Source: Pontibacillus sp. HMF3514
GTDB taxonomy: Bacteria > Bacillota > Bacilli > Bacillales > BH030062
Assembly: GCF_009858175.1 (NCBI RefSeq)
Contig: NZ_CP047393.1
Coordinates: forward strand, 1 to 64,000
Reading direction: 5' to 3'
DNA length: 64,000 bases
Numbering within the stretch: position 1 is the first letter of the stretch; the number at the start of each line of letters is the position of its first letter. The notes beneath the pieces are model-generated. The model did not search any database and was not told the origin of the DNA. It worked only from the letters and a program-made list of their open reading frames with translations. Positions 1 to 13,363 of the stretch are shown here, piece by piece. A program made the position numbers and the translations under genes.

Positions 1-1353
1 TTGGAAAATATACAAGAGCTCTGGGAAAACACGTTAACGAAAATTGAAGAAAAGATTAGTAAACCAAGCTTTGAAACTTGGCTCAAAAGTACAAAGGCTG
101 ACTCTTTAAAGGATGACACGCTAGTTATTGTTGCACCCAATGAATTTGCAAGAGATTGGTTAGAGAGTCGTTATGCAAGTTTGATTTCCGACACATTATA
201 TGAAGTGACTGGAGCGGAACTTCAAACGAAATTTATTATTCCGGAAACGAAAGACGTCTCCCATGATGATATAAAACCAGCCATAAAACAGGTTCCTAAT
301 GATAAAGAGGATGGACAAGAATCTCCTCAAAGTATGCTGAATTCTAAATACACGTTTGATACTTTTGTAATTGGTTCAGGTAACCGATTTGCCCATGCAG
401 CTTCACTTGCAGTTGCGGAAGCTCCAGCAAAAGCCTATAACCCATTATTTATTTATGGTGGAGTTGGACTTGGTAAAACCCACTTAATGCATGCAATTGG
501 GCACTATGTATTGGATCATAATCCATCAGCAAAAGTTGTCTATCTGTCTTCTGAGAAATTTACAAATGAATTCATTAATTCAATTCGTGATAACAAAGCC
601 ATCAACTTCCGCAATAAATATCGAAATGTGGACGTGCTTTTAATAGATGATATTCAATTCTTAGCTGGAAAAGAACAAACACAAGAAGAATTTTTCCATA
701 CGTTTAATACACTTCATGAAGAAAATAAGCAGATTGTTATTTCTAGTGATCGACCACCAAAAGAGATTCCAACTTTAGAAGATCGACTACGTTCTCGATT
801 TGAATGGGGCTTAATTACTGATATTACGCCGCCTGATTTAGAAACTCGTATCGCTATTTTACGCAAAAAAGCTAAGGCTGAAGGTTTGGATATTCCAAAT
901 GAAGTTATGCTATATATTGCGAATCAAATTGACACCAATATTCGTGAATTGGAAGGTGCTCTCATTCGAGTGGTAGCTTATTCGTCATTGATTAATCAAG
1001 ATATTGATGCATCACTTGCTGCTGAAGCATTGAAGGATATTATACCTAGTTCGAAACCAAAAGTGATTACGATCCAGGCCATTCAAGAGGTAGTGGCTGA
1101 AAAATATAACGTGAAACTCGAGGATTTTGCAGCGAAAAAACGTACCAAAACCATTGCGTTCCCACGTCAGATTGCCATGTATTTGTCTAGAGAAATGACG
1201 GACTATTCTCTACCGAAGATTGGCGAAGAGTTTGGAGGCCGTGATCATACTACTGTCATTCATGCACATGAAAAAATTTCGAAACAGTTAGCAGATGATC
1301 AACAGCTACAAAAAGATTTAGATGAATTACGTGAGACACTAAAATCTTCATAA
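1..1353 (+). CDS. dnaA: Chromosomal replication initiator DnaA
   Basis: DnaA binds DnaA boxes at oriC and, with ATP, melts the origin. The 450-residue product has the usual family length. The N-terminal helicase-loader-binding domain is followed by a variable linker (about 85-115) and the AAA+ core, with Walker A GGVGLGKT at 153-160 and Walker B LLIDDIQF. The C-terminal DNA-binding signature [14 protein letters not shown] is intact. The start is TTG at base 1, so its promoter and RBS lie outside the window. It is followed by the origin region and then dnaN, the standard Firmicutes arrangement. Confidence 0.98.
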   Translation: MENIQELWENTLTKIEEKISKPSFETWLKSTKADSLKDDTLVIVAPNEFARDWLESRYASLISDTLYEVTGAELQTKFIIPETKDVSHDDIKPAIKQVPNDKEDGQESPQSMLNSKYTFDTFVIGSGNRFAHAASLAVAEAPAKAYNPLFIYGGVGLGKTHLMHAIGHYVLDHNPSAKVVYLSSEKFTNEFINSIRDNKAINFRNKYRNVDVLLIDDIQFLAGKEQTQEEFFHTFNTLHEENKQIVISSDRPPKEIPTLEDRLRSRFEWGLITDITPPDLETRIAILRKKAKAEGLDIPNEVMLYIANQIDTNIRELEGALIRVVAYSSLINQDIDASLAAEALKDIIPSSKPKVITIQAIQEVVAEKYNVKLEDFAAKKRTKTIAFPRQIAMYLSREMTDYSLPKIGEEFGGRDHTTVIHAHEKISKQLADDQQLQKDLDELRETLKSS

Positions 1354-1439
1354 GCTAGATTATTAGTAAAATAAGCGACAATGATCTATTTTTTTAGACA
1401 ATTCGACACATTTCTTCTAAATCACCCTGTTGATAACTG

Positions 1440-1585
1440 AAGAAACTGTCCCATGAATTACTCACAATCTATCCACATGTGGATATCCTTGTTCGCATGT
1501 GTTTTAATAAGTTATTCACAAATTCACACGCTCTATTACTATTACGATCTTTAAAATATAAATAAATATATAATATAAAGATCCA
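1440..1585. other. oriC: Origin of replication (oriC): DnaA boxes, DnaA-trio-like run, AT-rich unwinding region
   Basis: In the gap between dnaA and dnaN I see DnaA boxes close to TTATNCACA. They are TTACTCACA (1458-1466), CTATCCACA (1469-1477), an abutting inverted box TGTGGATAT (1478-1486), and a perfect TTATTCACA (1512-1520). Twelve bases further on, CTATTACTATTA (1533-1544) reads on the other strand as consecutive 3'-GAT/AAT-5' triplets, the pattern known as the DnaA-trio. An A/T-only stretch (about 1551-1580) follows. Box, short GC-richer spacer, trios, then AT-rich DNA is the order described for the B. subtilis unwinding element; function here is inferred from that match. Confidence 0.88.
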
Positions 1586-1604
1586 TTTAGGAGGATTCGT
1601 TTCG

Positions 1605-2747
1605 ATGAAATTTACTATTCAACGCGATCAATTGATGGATAGCGTACAAGATGTCATGAAAGCTATCTCTTCTAGGACAACAATTCCAATCCTTACGGGG
1701 ATGAAAATTGAAGCAACTACAGAAGGGGTTAAATTAACAGGTAGTGATTCTGATATCTCTATTGAATCGTTTATCCCTAAAGAAGATGATGGGATCGTTT
1801 ATGTTGAAAATATAGAACCTGGAAGTATCGTATTACAGGCTAAATACTTTCCTGATATTGTTCGAAAACTTCCTCAACAGACTGTAGAAATTGAAGTTGA
1901 TGATCACTTAAACGTTAGTATTCGTTCTGGTAGTGCTGAGTTCCACCTAAATGGCCAGGATGCAGAAGAGTATCCACATCTTCCTCAACTTTCAACGGAA
2001 CAGAGTTTTGAGGTACCAATCGATTTACTCAAAGACCTAATTCGTCAAACGGTATTTGCGGTGTCCACCTCAGAAACACGACCTATCTTGACAGGTGTAA
2101 ACATGAAGGTCGAAGATGAGAACTTGAGTTTTGTAGCAACGGATAGTCACCGTTTAGCATCTCGTGATATTCCTTTGAAGGAACAGGCTCTAAATCTTTC
2201 GTTTAATAACGTTGTAATTCCAGGAAAAAGTTTAACGGAATTAAACAAAATTCTCGGAGACTCACAGGAGAGTATTGTCATTAGTGTTACGGAAAACCAA
2301 ATCTTATTCCGTACGAAGAATCTATATTTCTTATCCCGACTTTTAGATGGCAATTATCCTGAAACATCTCGATTAATTCCTGATCAAACTAAAACCCTTG
2401 TAACAATTGATACTAAAGAGCTTCTACAGTCTATTGATCGCGCTGCATTACTAGCAAAAGAGAATCGAAATAGTGTTGTTAAATTAACAACGAAAGAGAA
2501 CAACCAAATTGAAATTACAAGTAATTCTCCTGAGATTGGTAAAGTTGTGGAAGAAGTTCATGCAGAATCAGTTGAAGGCGAAGATTTGAAAATTTCTTTT
2601 AGTGCAAAATATATGATGGATTCCCTGAAGATTATGGATACGGATAAAGTTCATATTCAATTTACTGGAGCTATGCGTCCATTCCTTATTCGTCCAAATG
2701 AGGATGAACAAATTCTTCAGCTAATCCTACCAGTAAGAACTTACTAA
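1605..2747 (+). CDS. dnaN: DNA polymerase III beta subunit (sliding clamp)
   Basis: The beta clamp encircles DNA as a dimer and tethers polymerase and repair proteins. The 380 residues match the family length and span the three repeated clamp folds. Typical segments such as TRPILTGVN and the C-terminal ILPVRTY are present. A clear RBS (AGGAGG) lies 10 bases before the ATG. The gene follows oriC and is closed by a hairpin terminator before yaaA, so it may be expressed with dnaA but is separated from recF by a terminator. Confidence 0.98.
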   Translation: MKFTIQRDQLMDSVQDVMKAISSRTTIPILTGMKIEATTEGVKLTGSDSDISIESFIPKEDDGIVYVENIEPGSIVLQAKYFPDIVRKLPQQTVEIEVDDHLNVSIRSGSAEFHLNGQDAEEYPHLPQLSTEQSFEVPIDLLKDLIRQTVFAVSTSETRPILTGVNMKVEDENLSFVATDSHRLASRDIPLKEQALNLSFNNVVIPGKSLTELNKILGDSQESIVISVTENQILFRTKNLYFLSRLLDGNYPETSRLIPDQTKTLVTIDTKELLQSIDRAALLAKENRNSVVKLTTKENNQIEITSNSPEIGKVVEEVHAESVEGEDLKISFSAKYMMDSLKIMDTDKVHIQFTGAMRPFLIRPNEDEQILQLILPVRTY

Positions 2748-2782
2748 AAATAAATACCATGTAAAAAAAAGGTGTTGAACCC

Positions 2783-2822
2783 AAAAAATCCTACTGCTAT
2801 GAAGATGGTGGTAGGATTTTTT
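2783..2822 (+). terminator. Rho-independent terminator after dnaN
   Basis: The inverted repeat AAAAAATCCTAC / GTAGGATTTTTT closes a short loop and ends in a T run, 35 bases after the dnaN stop. Confidence 0.85.
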
Positions 2823-2955
2823 AATATTCCCTTAGGATTATTTTTAAACTGCAATAGAAAGGGTTTTTGAAATACATTTTCCCGTTGCTTTTCTTATGGG
2901 CAAATCTTTAGTAAAATAGATAGAAGGCCAAGACTGAAGAAATAAGGTGGATAAT

Positions 2956-3177
2956 ATGAACGAAAATATTGAAATTGCAACAGAAACCATCCAATTGGGT
3001 CAATTTTTACAGATTGCCAATGTCATTGAGACGGGCGGAATGGCAAAATGGTTCCTTTCTGAATATCCAGTTTTTGTAAATGGTGAACGAGAGGATCGAA
3101 GAGGTAAGAAAATTTCCATTGGCGATGTTGTAGAAGTTGAAGGGGTTGGAACCTTTACTGTTGTAAGAGAATCCTAA
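2956..3177 (+). CDS. yaaA: S4-domain RNA-binding protein YaaA (RlbA)
   Basis: This is a small S4-fold protein between dnaN and recF, the conserved place of yaaA/rlbA, which is linked in B. subtilis to ribosome assembly. The S4 motif is visible in FLQIANVIETGGMAKWF and the later VNGE-RRGKKISIGDVVEV segment. An upstream in-frame GTG at 2947 overlaps the RBS AAGGTGG; the ATG at 2956 has proper spacing and gives 73 residues, so I place the start there. It probably forms an operon with recF, remB and gyrB. The exact substrate is not shown by the sequence. Confidence 0.9.
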   Translation: MNENIEIATETIQLGQFLQIANVIETGGMAKWFLSEYPVFVNGEREDRRGKKISIGDVVEVEGVGTFTVVRES

Positions 3178-3205
3178 TTCCCATGAAAACTAAAGGGGAA
3201 TATTC

Positions 3206-4330
3206 ATGCACATAGAAGAGTTAACGTTAAAGCAATATCGAAACTATAAAGATCTCCATCTAACCTTTGATGATAAAATCAATGTCATTATCGGTGAGAA
3301 TGCTCAAGGAAAGACGAATCTCATGGAGGCTATCTATGTTTTAGCTTTTTCGCGATCTTATCGAACACCCCGTGACAAAGAACTCATTATGTGGGACGAA
3401 GAATATGCTAAAATAAAAGGTAGTGTTTATAAACGAAAGCGCCGTTTTCCTTTGGAAGTTATAGTGTCTAAAAAGGGAAAGAAAGCGAAATTAAATCACT
3501 TAGAGCAGAAACGATTAAGTGATTATATTGGTGCTTTAAATATTGTAATGTTCGCACCTGAAGATTTAAACCTGGTAAAAGGCAATCCTCAGGTTCGTCG
3601 TCGTTTTATAGATATGGAGATCGGACAAATACAACCTGCCTATATTTATCATTTAGGACAGTTCCAAAAAGTCTTAAAGCAACGAAATCATTTATTAAAA
3701 GAATATCAACGAAATCAGCATAAACAACAAGATACTACCATGCTACAAATCCTAACAGAACAACTGATTGAGCATGCTGCTACTGTGGTTCAGCGTCGAT
3801 TTAACTTTTTACATTTGCTTAGAAAGTGGGCTGGACCGATTCATCATGGAATAAGCCGACAGCTAGAGGAACTCCAAATTGAGTATGATGCTTCGGCTGA
3901 TGTATCAGAGGACATGGATTTGTCAACACTGGTAAGGGTATTTGAAGATAAATTTAAGGAAGTTGAAAAACGAGAAATCGAGAGGGGAACAACTCTTGTT
4001 GGCCCTCATCGTGATGATTTGATTTTCAAGGTGAACGGCAAGGATGTGCAAACGTATGGGTCACAAGGGCAACAACGAACGACAGCACTTTCTTTAAAAC
4101 TTGCTGAAATCGAGTTGATCTTCAACGAAGTAGGCGAATATCCGATACTTTTATTGGATGATGTATTAAGTGAGCTAGATGATTATCGTCAATCACACTT
4201 ATTACACACCATTCAAGGAAAAGTTCAAACATTCGTCTCAACAACGAGTGTGGAAGGAATCGAACACGAAACGCTTGAACAAGCGGAATTATTTTATGTT
4301 CAACAAGGCCATGTATCGAGAGAGAATTGA
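3206..4330 (+). CDS. recF: DNA replication and repair protein RecF
   Basis: RecF is an SMC-like ATPase that, with RecO and RecR, loads RecA at single-strand gaps. The 374 residues carry Walker [11 protein letters not shown] near residue 30, an ABC-type signature around [18 protein letters not shown], and Walker [12 protein letters not shown] near the C-terminus. An RBS AAAGGGGAA precedes the ATG. It starts 29 bases after yaaA and ends 10 bases before remB, consistent with one transcript. RecR is also encoded in this window (43.4 kb). Confidence 0.97.
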   Translation: MHIEELTLKQYRNYKDLHLTFDDKINVIIGENAQGKTNLMEAIYVLAFSRSYRTPRDKELIMWDEEYAKIKGSVYKRKRRFPLEVIVSKKGKKAKLNHLEQKRLSDYIGALNIVMFAPEDLNLVKGNPQVRRRFIDMEIGQIQPAYIYHLGQFQKVLKQRNHLLKEYQRNQHKQQDTTMLQILTEQLIEHAATVVQRRFNFLHLLRKWAGPIHHGISRQLEELQIEYDASADVSEDMDLSTLVRVFEDKFKEVEKREIERGTTLVGPHRDDLIFKVNGKDVQTYGSQGQQRTTALSLKLAEIELIFNEVGEYPILLLDDVLSELDDYRQSHLLHTIQGKVQTFVSTTSVEGIEHETLEQAELFYVQQGHVSREN

Positions 4331-4339
4331 GGTGGCACG

Positions 4340-4624
4340 ATGTTTATTCATATCGGGGATGATCATGTAATTGAATCTGAGGATGTCATATCAATCATTG
4401 ATTGTGAACTTTTATCCTCGTCTTCCATTGTGGAAGAAATGATTTTTAACCAAAGGAAAAATCAACGAGTTTTTGAAACGCCAGATGCGGATGCGAAAGC
4501 CATTGTCATCACAAAGGACTATATCTACTTTAGCTCATTATCCGTTCTAACGTTAAAGAAACGTGCTAACATGACATCTACTTTAAATAAATTAGAAGAT
4601 TTCTCTGAAGGAACTGTGGAGTAA
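4340..4624 (+). CDS. remB: Extracellular matrix regulator RemB (YaaB family, DUF370)
   Basis: This 94-residue protein lies between recF and gyrB, the fixed position of yaaB/remB in Bacillus. RemA and RemB are small DNA-binding regulators needed for matrix gene expression in B. subtilis. The sequence begins MFIHIGDDHVIESEDVISIID, typical of the family. The RBS GAGGTGGC precedes the ATG, and recF ends only 10 bases upstream. Assignment rests on sequence character plus synteny; target genes cannot be read here. Confidence 0.88.
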   Translation: MFIHIGDDHVIESEDVISIIDCELLSSSSIVEEMIFNQRKNQRVFETPDADAKAIVITKDYIYFSSLSVLTLKKRANMTSTLNKLEDFSEGTVE

Positions 4625-4661
4625 GACAAGATAAAATAATAACCTCTGGAAAGAAGTGTAG

Positions 4662-6599
<1,938 letters not shown>

Positions 6600-6634
6600 A
6601 GCAGTCGTAAATAACATTATTCTAGTTTTGACTC

Positions 6635-6712
6635 CTAGCTCCTCGTGACATAAGCAACCTTTCTACAGTGGACTTCTAACCGCTTTTGAAATCTTGCTTA
6701 TGCACACGGAGC
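6635..6712. repeat. Long imperfect inverted repeat between gyrB and gyrA
   Basis: TAGCTCC...CATAAGCAA and its near complement TTGCTTATG...GGAGCTA flank a loop of about 40 bases. The arms are about 21 bases with a few mismatches. There is no T run, so it is not a classic terminator. The AGCTCC start and ATAAG core resemble the family A repeats at 10.56 and 16.6 kb, and I treat it as a possible diverged member. Confidence 0.6.
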
Positions 6713-6756
6713 TATACAGTCGCCTACACTTTTCGTTTTAAGAGGGAGGTAATTCT

Positions 6757-9264
6757 ATGGCGGAACAAGATCGCCCCCAGGTTCAGGAAGTCAATATAAG
6801 TCAGGAAATGAAGACATCCTTTTTAGATTATGCAATGAGTGTTATTGTCTCTCGTGCATTACCTGACGTGCGTGACGGACTCAAACCCGTACACCGTCGT
6901 ATTTTATATGCAATGCATGACTTAGGTATGCATTCTGATAAAGCTTACAAAAAATCGGCCCGTATTGTTGGAGAAGTTATCGGTAAGTATCACCCGCATG
7001 GTGACTCAGCTGTATATGACTCTATGGTACGTATGGCACAAGATTTTAACTATCGATATATGCTTGTAGATGGACACGGAAACTTTGGTTCTGTGGATGG
7101 TGATGCAGCAGCAGCCATGCGTTACACAGAAGCACGTATGTCCAAAATATCAATGGAAATCCTTCGAGATATTAACAAGGATACAATTAATTACGATGAT
7201 AACTATGATGGTTCAGAAAGAGAACCACTCGTACTACCTGCTCGCTTCCCAAACTTACTTGTAAATGGAGCTAGCGGGATTGCTGTAGGGATGGCAACCA
7301 ATATCCCACCTCACCAATTAGGTGAAGTAATCGATGCAGTTCTAGCAGTTAGTAAAGATCCAGAGATCACGATAGATGAACTGATGACGGAGTACATTTT
7401 TGGTCCAGATTTCCCTACATCTGGTGAAATTTTAGGTCGTACTGGCATTCGTAAAGCCTATGAAACCGGAAAAGGCTCTATTACGGTTCGAGCTAAGGTT
7501 GAAATTGAGGAACAAGCGAATGGAAAAGCACGCTTAATTGCTTCAGCTCTACCATTCCAGGTCAATAAAGCGAAATTAATCGAAAAAATAGCTGAACTTG
7601 TTCGAGATAAGAAAATTGATGGCATAACAGATTTACGTGATGAATCCGACCGCGATGGACTGCGTGTCGTAATTGAGTTACGTAAAGATGTAAACCCAAA
7701 TGTTGTGTTAAACAACTTATACAAACAAACAGCCTTGCAAACGTCGTTTGGTATTAATATGCTCGCACTAGTAAATGGAGAGCCGAAGGTATTAAATTTA
7801 AAGCAGTGTCTTGAGCATTATTTAGATCATCAAAAGGTGGTTATTCGCCGTCGTACTGAATATGAGTTAAAGAAAGCACAAGCTCGAGCTCATATTCTAG
7901 AAGGACTACGTATTGCACTTGACCATATTGATGAAATTATTGCCTTAATTCGTGGATCTCAAACCACAGATATTGCGCGCGAAGGTTTAATGACTCAATA
8001 TGAGTTGTCTGAAAAGCAAGCTCAGGCGATTCTCGATATGCGTTTGCAGCGTCTAACAGGCCTAGAACGCGACAAAATCGAAGAAGAATATCAAGAGCTA
8101 GCGAAGTTAATTGATGAACTCAAAGCAATTCTTGCGGATGACGAAAAGGTTCTTGAAATTATCCGTGAAGAATTAGAAGACATTAAAGAGCGCTTTAATG
8201 ATAAACGTCGTACAGAAATTGTCGCAGGGGGAACAGATTTCATTGAAGATGAAGACTTAATCCCTGAAGAGACAATTATCGTAACATTAACGCACCAAGG
8301 ATATATAAAACGTCTCCCAGCAACAACATATCGTTCACAACGTCGTGGTGGACGTGGTGTTCAAGGTATGGGGACAAATGAAGATGACTTCGTAGAACAT
8401 CTTTTATCTACTTCAACGCACAATACACTGTTGTTCTTCACCAATAAAGGTAAAGTGTATCGCGCTAAAGGGTATGAGATTCCTGAGTTTAGCAGAACAG
8501 CGAAAGGAATCCCGATCATTAACATGTTAGAAGTTGATAAAGGGGAATGGGTTAATGCCGTAATCCCAATTGAAGAATTCGCTGAAGATTGGTATTTATT
8601 CTTCACTACAAAGAGTGGTATTTCTAAGCGAACATCCCTTGATCAGTTTGCGAACATTCGTAAAGGTGGTTTAATTGCCTTAAACCTTCGTGAAGATGAT
8701 GAACTGATTTCTGTTCGATTAACAGATGGATCGAAGCATATCATGATTGGTACAAAAGGCGGTTATCTGATTCGCTTCCCTGAAGAAGATGTTCGTACAA
8801 TGGGTCGTACAGCTACTGGTGTTAAAGGAATCTCATTACGTGATGATGATGAGGTTGTATCAATGGAAATCATTGAGGATGGCCTACAAGTACTAAACGT
8901 AACGACAAAAGGATTCGGAAAACGAACACCTGCAGAAGAGTATCGTATCACTGGTAGAGGTGGTAAAGGTATCCGTACGTGTAACTTGACCGATAAAAAT
9001 GGTGAAGTTGTAGCCGTTAAATCGGTTACTGGCGAAGAGGATGTAATGATTATCACTGCTAGTGGTGTGCTAATTCGTATGCCAGTAGAAAGTATTTCTC
9101 AAACAAGTCGTAACACACAAGGGGTTCGACTCATTCGACTTGGAGAAGGGGAAGAAGTAGCTACATTGGCTCAAATCGAAAGCGAAGACGATGAACATGA
9201 AGTAACCCAACCTGCGGAAGTCGTAAGTGAACAACAACCAGAAGAATCAACAGAAGAAGAGTAA
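6757..9264 (+). CDS. gyrA: DNA gyrase subunit A
   Basis: GyrA cuts and rejoins DNA to introduce negative supercoils with GyrB. The 835 residues begin with the winged-helix breakage domain; the catalytic tyrosine lies in [10 protein letters not shown]. The quinolone-determining stretch [12 protein letters not shown] keeps the sensitive-type serine. The C-terminal beta-pinwheel carries the GyrA box QRRGGRG near residue 530, and the tail is strongly acidic (EESTEEE end). The RBS GAGGGAGG precedes the ATG. A terminator follows directly, so the replication cluster ends here. Confidence 0.98.
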   Translation: MAEQDRPQVQEVNISQEMKTSFLDYAMSVIVSRALPDVRDGLKPVHRRILYAMHDLGMHSDKAYKKSARIVGEVIGKYHPHGDSAVYDSMVRMAQDFNYRYMLVDGHGNFGSVDGDAAAAMRYTEARMSKISMEILRDINKDTINYDDNYDGSEREPLVLPARFPNLLVNGASGIAVGMATNIPPHQLGEVIDAVLAVSKDPEITIDELMTEYIFGPDFPTSGEILGRTGIRKAYETGKGSITVRAKVEIEEQANGKARLIASALPFQVNKAKLIEKIAELVRDKKIDGITDLRDESDRDGLRVVIELRKDVNPNVVLNNLYKQTALQTSFGINMLALVNGEPKVLNLKQCLEHYLDHQKVVIRRRTEYELKKAQARAHILEGLRIALDHIDEIIALIRGSQTTDIAREGLMTQYELSEKQAQAILDMRLQRLTGLERDKIEEEYQELAKLIDELKAILADDEKVLEIIREELEDIKERFNDKRRTEIVAGGTDFIEDEDLIPEETIIVTLTHQGYIKRLPATTYRSQRRGGRGVQGMGTNEDDFVEHLLSTSTHNTLLFFTNKGKVYRAKGYEIPEFSRTAKGIPIINMLEVDKGEWVNAVIPIEEFAEDWYLFFTTKSGISKRTSLDQFANIRKGGLIALNLREDDELISVRLTDGSKHIMIGTKGGYLIRFPEEDVRTMGRTATGVKGISLRDDDEVVSMEIIEDGLQVLNVTTKGFGKRTPAEEYRITGRGGKGIRTCNLTDKNGEVVAVKSVTGEEDVMIITASGVLIRMPVESISQTSRNTQGVRLIRLGEGEEVATLAQIESEDDEHEVTQPAEVVSEQQPEESTEEE

Positions 9265-9270
9265 GAATGA

Positions 9271-9306
9271 AAAAGAGGATACACGTTTTAGTGATCCTCT
9301 TTTCTT
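9271..9306 (+). terminator. Rho-independent terminator after gyrA
   Basis: AAAAGAGGAT pairs with ATCCTCTTTT around a 13-base loop and runs into T-rich DNA, just after the gyrA stop. Confidence 0.85.
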
Positions 9307-9412
9307 TTATCCTATTTTAAGTGATAATGAGGATATAGTTAAAACCTTCCACATTAAGATTCTAAGCGGTTGCCTCCGCTTATCTACTTAAGTAATAAGA
9401 GGATGTGAAACC

Positions 9413-10516
9413 ATGCGTGTACACCCAAGTCAGTTAGTTCCAGGATGTATGGTCTTGAAAGATGTGATGGGACAAACAAATCATCCTATTATAGAGAAGA
9501 ATACTGTTATTAAGCCTATTCATATTACGGTTTTACATAAGTTTTTAATTGAAGAAATAGATGTAGGTCCTAAGCTTGCTAGTGGAGAAGTTTTCAAACC
9601 TGAGGAGTATATAGAGGAAGAAGAATCAGAGGATGCAAAGAATAACCCTGTAAAAGGAATTACTAGCTTTGCTGATCAATATCTTGATGCTGTTCAAGCC
9701 TATAAAAGTATGTTTAAAAACTGGCAGGCCGGATCATCTATTGATATTACGAAAGTACGCAAAACGATCGTTCCATTAATTCACGAAGCTTTGAAGGATA
9801 AAAGTCAGGTCTTTATGTTGCACCATTATTCCACTAAAGAGAATTACTTTTATCATCATAGTATTGCTGTTGGATTACTATCCTCGATCATTGCTAATCA
9901 AATGAACTTCTCGCAAGGAGAAGTTATTCAGATCGGCTTAACTGGTTTTTTGAGTGATGCCGGCATGTCAAAGATAGAGGAACGAATTATGAAAAAGCGC
10001 GGACCGTTAACTTCTCTAGAATTTGAGGAAGTCAAAAAACATCCTACCTATTCCTATAGACTTTTAGAAAAAATACCTGTATTAAAAAATGAGGTTCGCC
10101 TCGGTGTATTGCAGCACCATGAACGACGTGATGGTTCTGGGTATCCTATCGGAATTGCAGAGGATAAGCTACATCCGTATGGTAAAATTGTAGCTGTTAG
10201 CGATATGTATCATGCAATGACATCAGAGCGTATTTATAAAACAAAGAAGTCCCCATTTAAAGTGATAGAAGAGATGATGCAGGACCAATTCGGTAAATTT
10301 GATCATAAAGTTGTTCAGGCTTTTATAGATAGTATGACGAACTTCTCCACTGGTACCAAGGTGAAATTATCGAATAACCAAGAAGGTGAGATTGTATTTA
10401 TCGAAGCGAAAACTCCAACACGCCCGATGGTTCGTTTATTTCATAACGATGAGATCATCCATCTTAAAAATTACCGAGATATTTTTATTGAAGAAATTGT
10501 TTCAAATCCAAGTTAA
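9413..10516 (+). CDS. HD-GYP-type protein with altered HD dyad
   Basis: HD-GYP proteins usually hydrolyse cyclic di-GMP. The 367 residues have an N-terminal DUF3391-like segment (1-75), then the HD-GYP domain (about 130-310) with HHSIAVGLL near 148 and HHERRDGSGYP at 235-245, and a short C-terminal beta-rich region. The position of the canonical HD pair (LLHDIGK in active enzymes) reads FLSDAGM, so His is Ser at 181 while Asp 182 remains. The enzyme may therefore be inactive or use a changed metal site. It replaces the rRNA operon that follows gyrA in B. subtilis and sits alone between terminators. Confidence 0.85.
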   Translation: MRVHPSQLVPGCMVLKDVMGQTNHPIIEKNTVIKPIHITVLHKFLIEEIDVGPKLASGEVFKPEEYIEEEESEDAKNNPVKGITSFADQYLDAVQAYKSMFKNWQAGSSIDITKVRKTIVPLIHEALKDKSQVFMLHHYSTKENYFYHHSIAVGLLSSIIANQMNFSQGEVIQIGLTGFLSDAGMSKIEERIMKKRGPLTSLEFEEVKKHPTYSYRLLEKIPVLKNEVRLGVLQHHERRDGSGYPIGIAEDKLHPYGKIVAVSDMYHAMTSERIYKTKKSPFKVIEEMMQDQFGKFDHKVVQAFIDSMTNFSTGTKVKLSNNQEGEIVFIEAKTPTRPMVRLFHNDEIIHLKNYRDIFIEEIVSNPS

Positions 10517-10518
10517 CC

Positions 10519-10553
10519 AAAGGACTACCTCTATTGGAGGTTAGTCCTTTTTT
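10519..10553 (+). terminator. Rho-independent terminator after the HD-GYP gene
   Basis: AAAGGACTA and TTAGTCCTTT pair, extended by CCTC/GAGG, followed by six Ts. Confidence 0.85.
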
Positions 10554-10559
10554 ATGTCA

Positions 10560-10659
10560 TAGGAAATTATAAAAGTGTTAGCTTGTGTATAACCCTTTTA
10601 TGAGAGTGTGGCCAAGTCCAGTCCCTTCGTTGCTAAACAGGCGCTTACGTTTTTGTTCT
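10560..10659. repeat. Family A dispersed repeat, short form
   Basis: This is about 100 bases matching both ends of the longer copy at 16615-16949. The left part shares TAGGAAATTATAAAA, GCTTGTGTATAAC and GTGGCCA. The right part shares CAGTCCCTTCGTTGCTAAAC and GGCGCTT-CG-TTTTGTTCT. The middle of about 235 bases is absent here. It overlaps the last codons and stop of yaaC. Confidence 0.8.
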
Positions 10660-11601
10660 GTCCATAAAAATATGAGCCATCAAACGAGGGATTTTTTCAC
10701 TTGTGGTCTCAAGAAAAGCTTGTATAAACACAAGATCCTCACTAGAAAATGAATGAAGCACATCTCCCCACCACTCCGTTTCATAACGACAAATCATGCT
10801 AAGGTTATAGAGTAAAATATAATGATTGAGTACCTCAGGAAGATAGGAGAATAAGCTCCGCCGTTTTGGTAGCACTAATTGCTCTGTTTGTGAATCCATA
10901 TAAAAAAAGGAACGACCTAGATGATCAATAGGTGCGTACATGTTGATAACGATAAAATCTTCTTGTTGTTCAATATCTTTAATATTGGGTAGAACCTGCT
11001 TCATATGTTGTTCAAAATAGGAGTACGTCCAGTGATAATCATCTAGAATTCTAATAGGAATCTTAAGTATTTGATTTTCTTGATGTCCTATCGAGTAAAA
11101 GGACGATGGTTTATTAGGAAATTGATAAACGTGATCCACTTCTGGAATTCTCCGTAGCAACTCATCCATAGAAAACTTTTGATCAAGAAGATGATCCACA
11201 TGAAATAAATGCTTAGAAACATAGGAAAACAACCCTTTATGTTGGATCTTTACTTCATCTTGTAAAAAGGTATAGTTTTGCTTTTTGCGTTTTCGACTTG
11301 ATACGCCATGAGCTAGTACTGCAGTCGTTTCAGGATAATCTGGTCTACAAGTTAAAAGAGCTGCTTTTAAGAGTTGGGACATGCCGTAAAAATAGAGCAC
11401 TGGCTTTATAGAGAGTGGTGCTTTTCTTCCTTGTTCATAGTAGGTTTCGGCATGTTCAAGAAAATAGATGAACCGATACGTATTGTCGAAACATTTCTTC
11501 TCAGGATCTTCAAAACCTTGTTGTTTATAGCACTCTTTTAAGTATTTTTGCGTAAAAGGGGCAGATTGTAGCTGAGTATAAATGGACTGAATATTTTGCA
11601 T
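10645..11601 (-). CDS. yaaC: YaaC-family protein of unknown function
   Basis: This 318-residue soluble protein is divergent from guaB, the same place and orientation as yaaC in B. subtilis. The family has no established function. No membrane segment or signal peptide is visible; the sequence is rich in aromatic residues and Lys/Arg. The RBS GGGGAGAG lies about 10 bases before the ATG. The last residues (after MAHIFMDR) and the stop codon lie inside a family A repeat, so the C-terminus has probably been replaced or shortened by that element. Confidence 0.85.
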   Translation of the reverse strand: MQNIQSIYTQLQSAPFTQKYLKECYKQQGFEDPEKKCFDNTYRFIYFLEHAETYYEQGRKAPLSIKPVLYFYGMSQLLKAALLTCRPDYPETTAVLAHGVSSRKRKKQNYTFLQDEVKIQHKGLFSYVSKHLFHVDHLLDQKFSMDELLRRIPEVDHVYQFPNKPSSFYSIGHQENQILKIPIRILDDYHWTYSYFEQHMKQVLPNIKDIEQQEDFIVINMYAPIDHLGRSFFYMDSQTEQLVLPKRRSLFSYLPEVLNHYILLYNLSMICRYETEWWGDVLHSFSSEDLVFIQAFLETTSEKIPRLMAHIFMDRTKT

Positions 11602-13211
<1,610 letters not shown>

Positions 13212-13226
13212 ATACGAGAAGAAAGC

Positions 13227-13259
13227 GGACTGCTAGCCCCAGGCTAGTAGTCCTTTTTT
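13227..13259 (+). terminator. Rho-independent terminator after guaB
   Basis: GGACTGCTAGCC pairs with GGCTAGTAGTCC (one mismatch) around a short loop, followed by seven Ts. Confidence 0.88.
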
Positions 13260-13363
13260 ATACCCATAAACTATGCGTCATAGAGGCAAAAGTCGTGTTT
13301 CTTTATTATCTGAACATGTGATAAAATAGCCTCATGTACATAAATAAATGGAGGTTGAGATGG

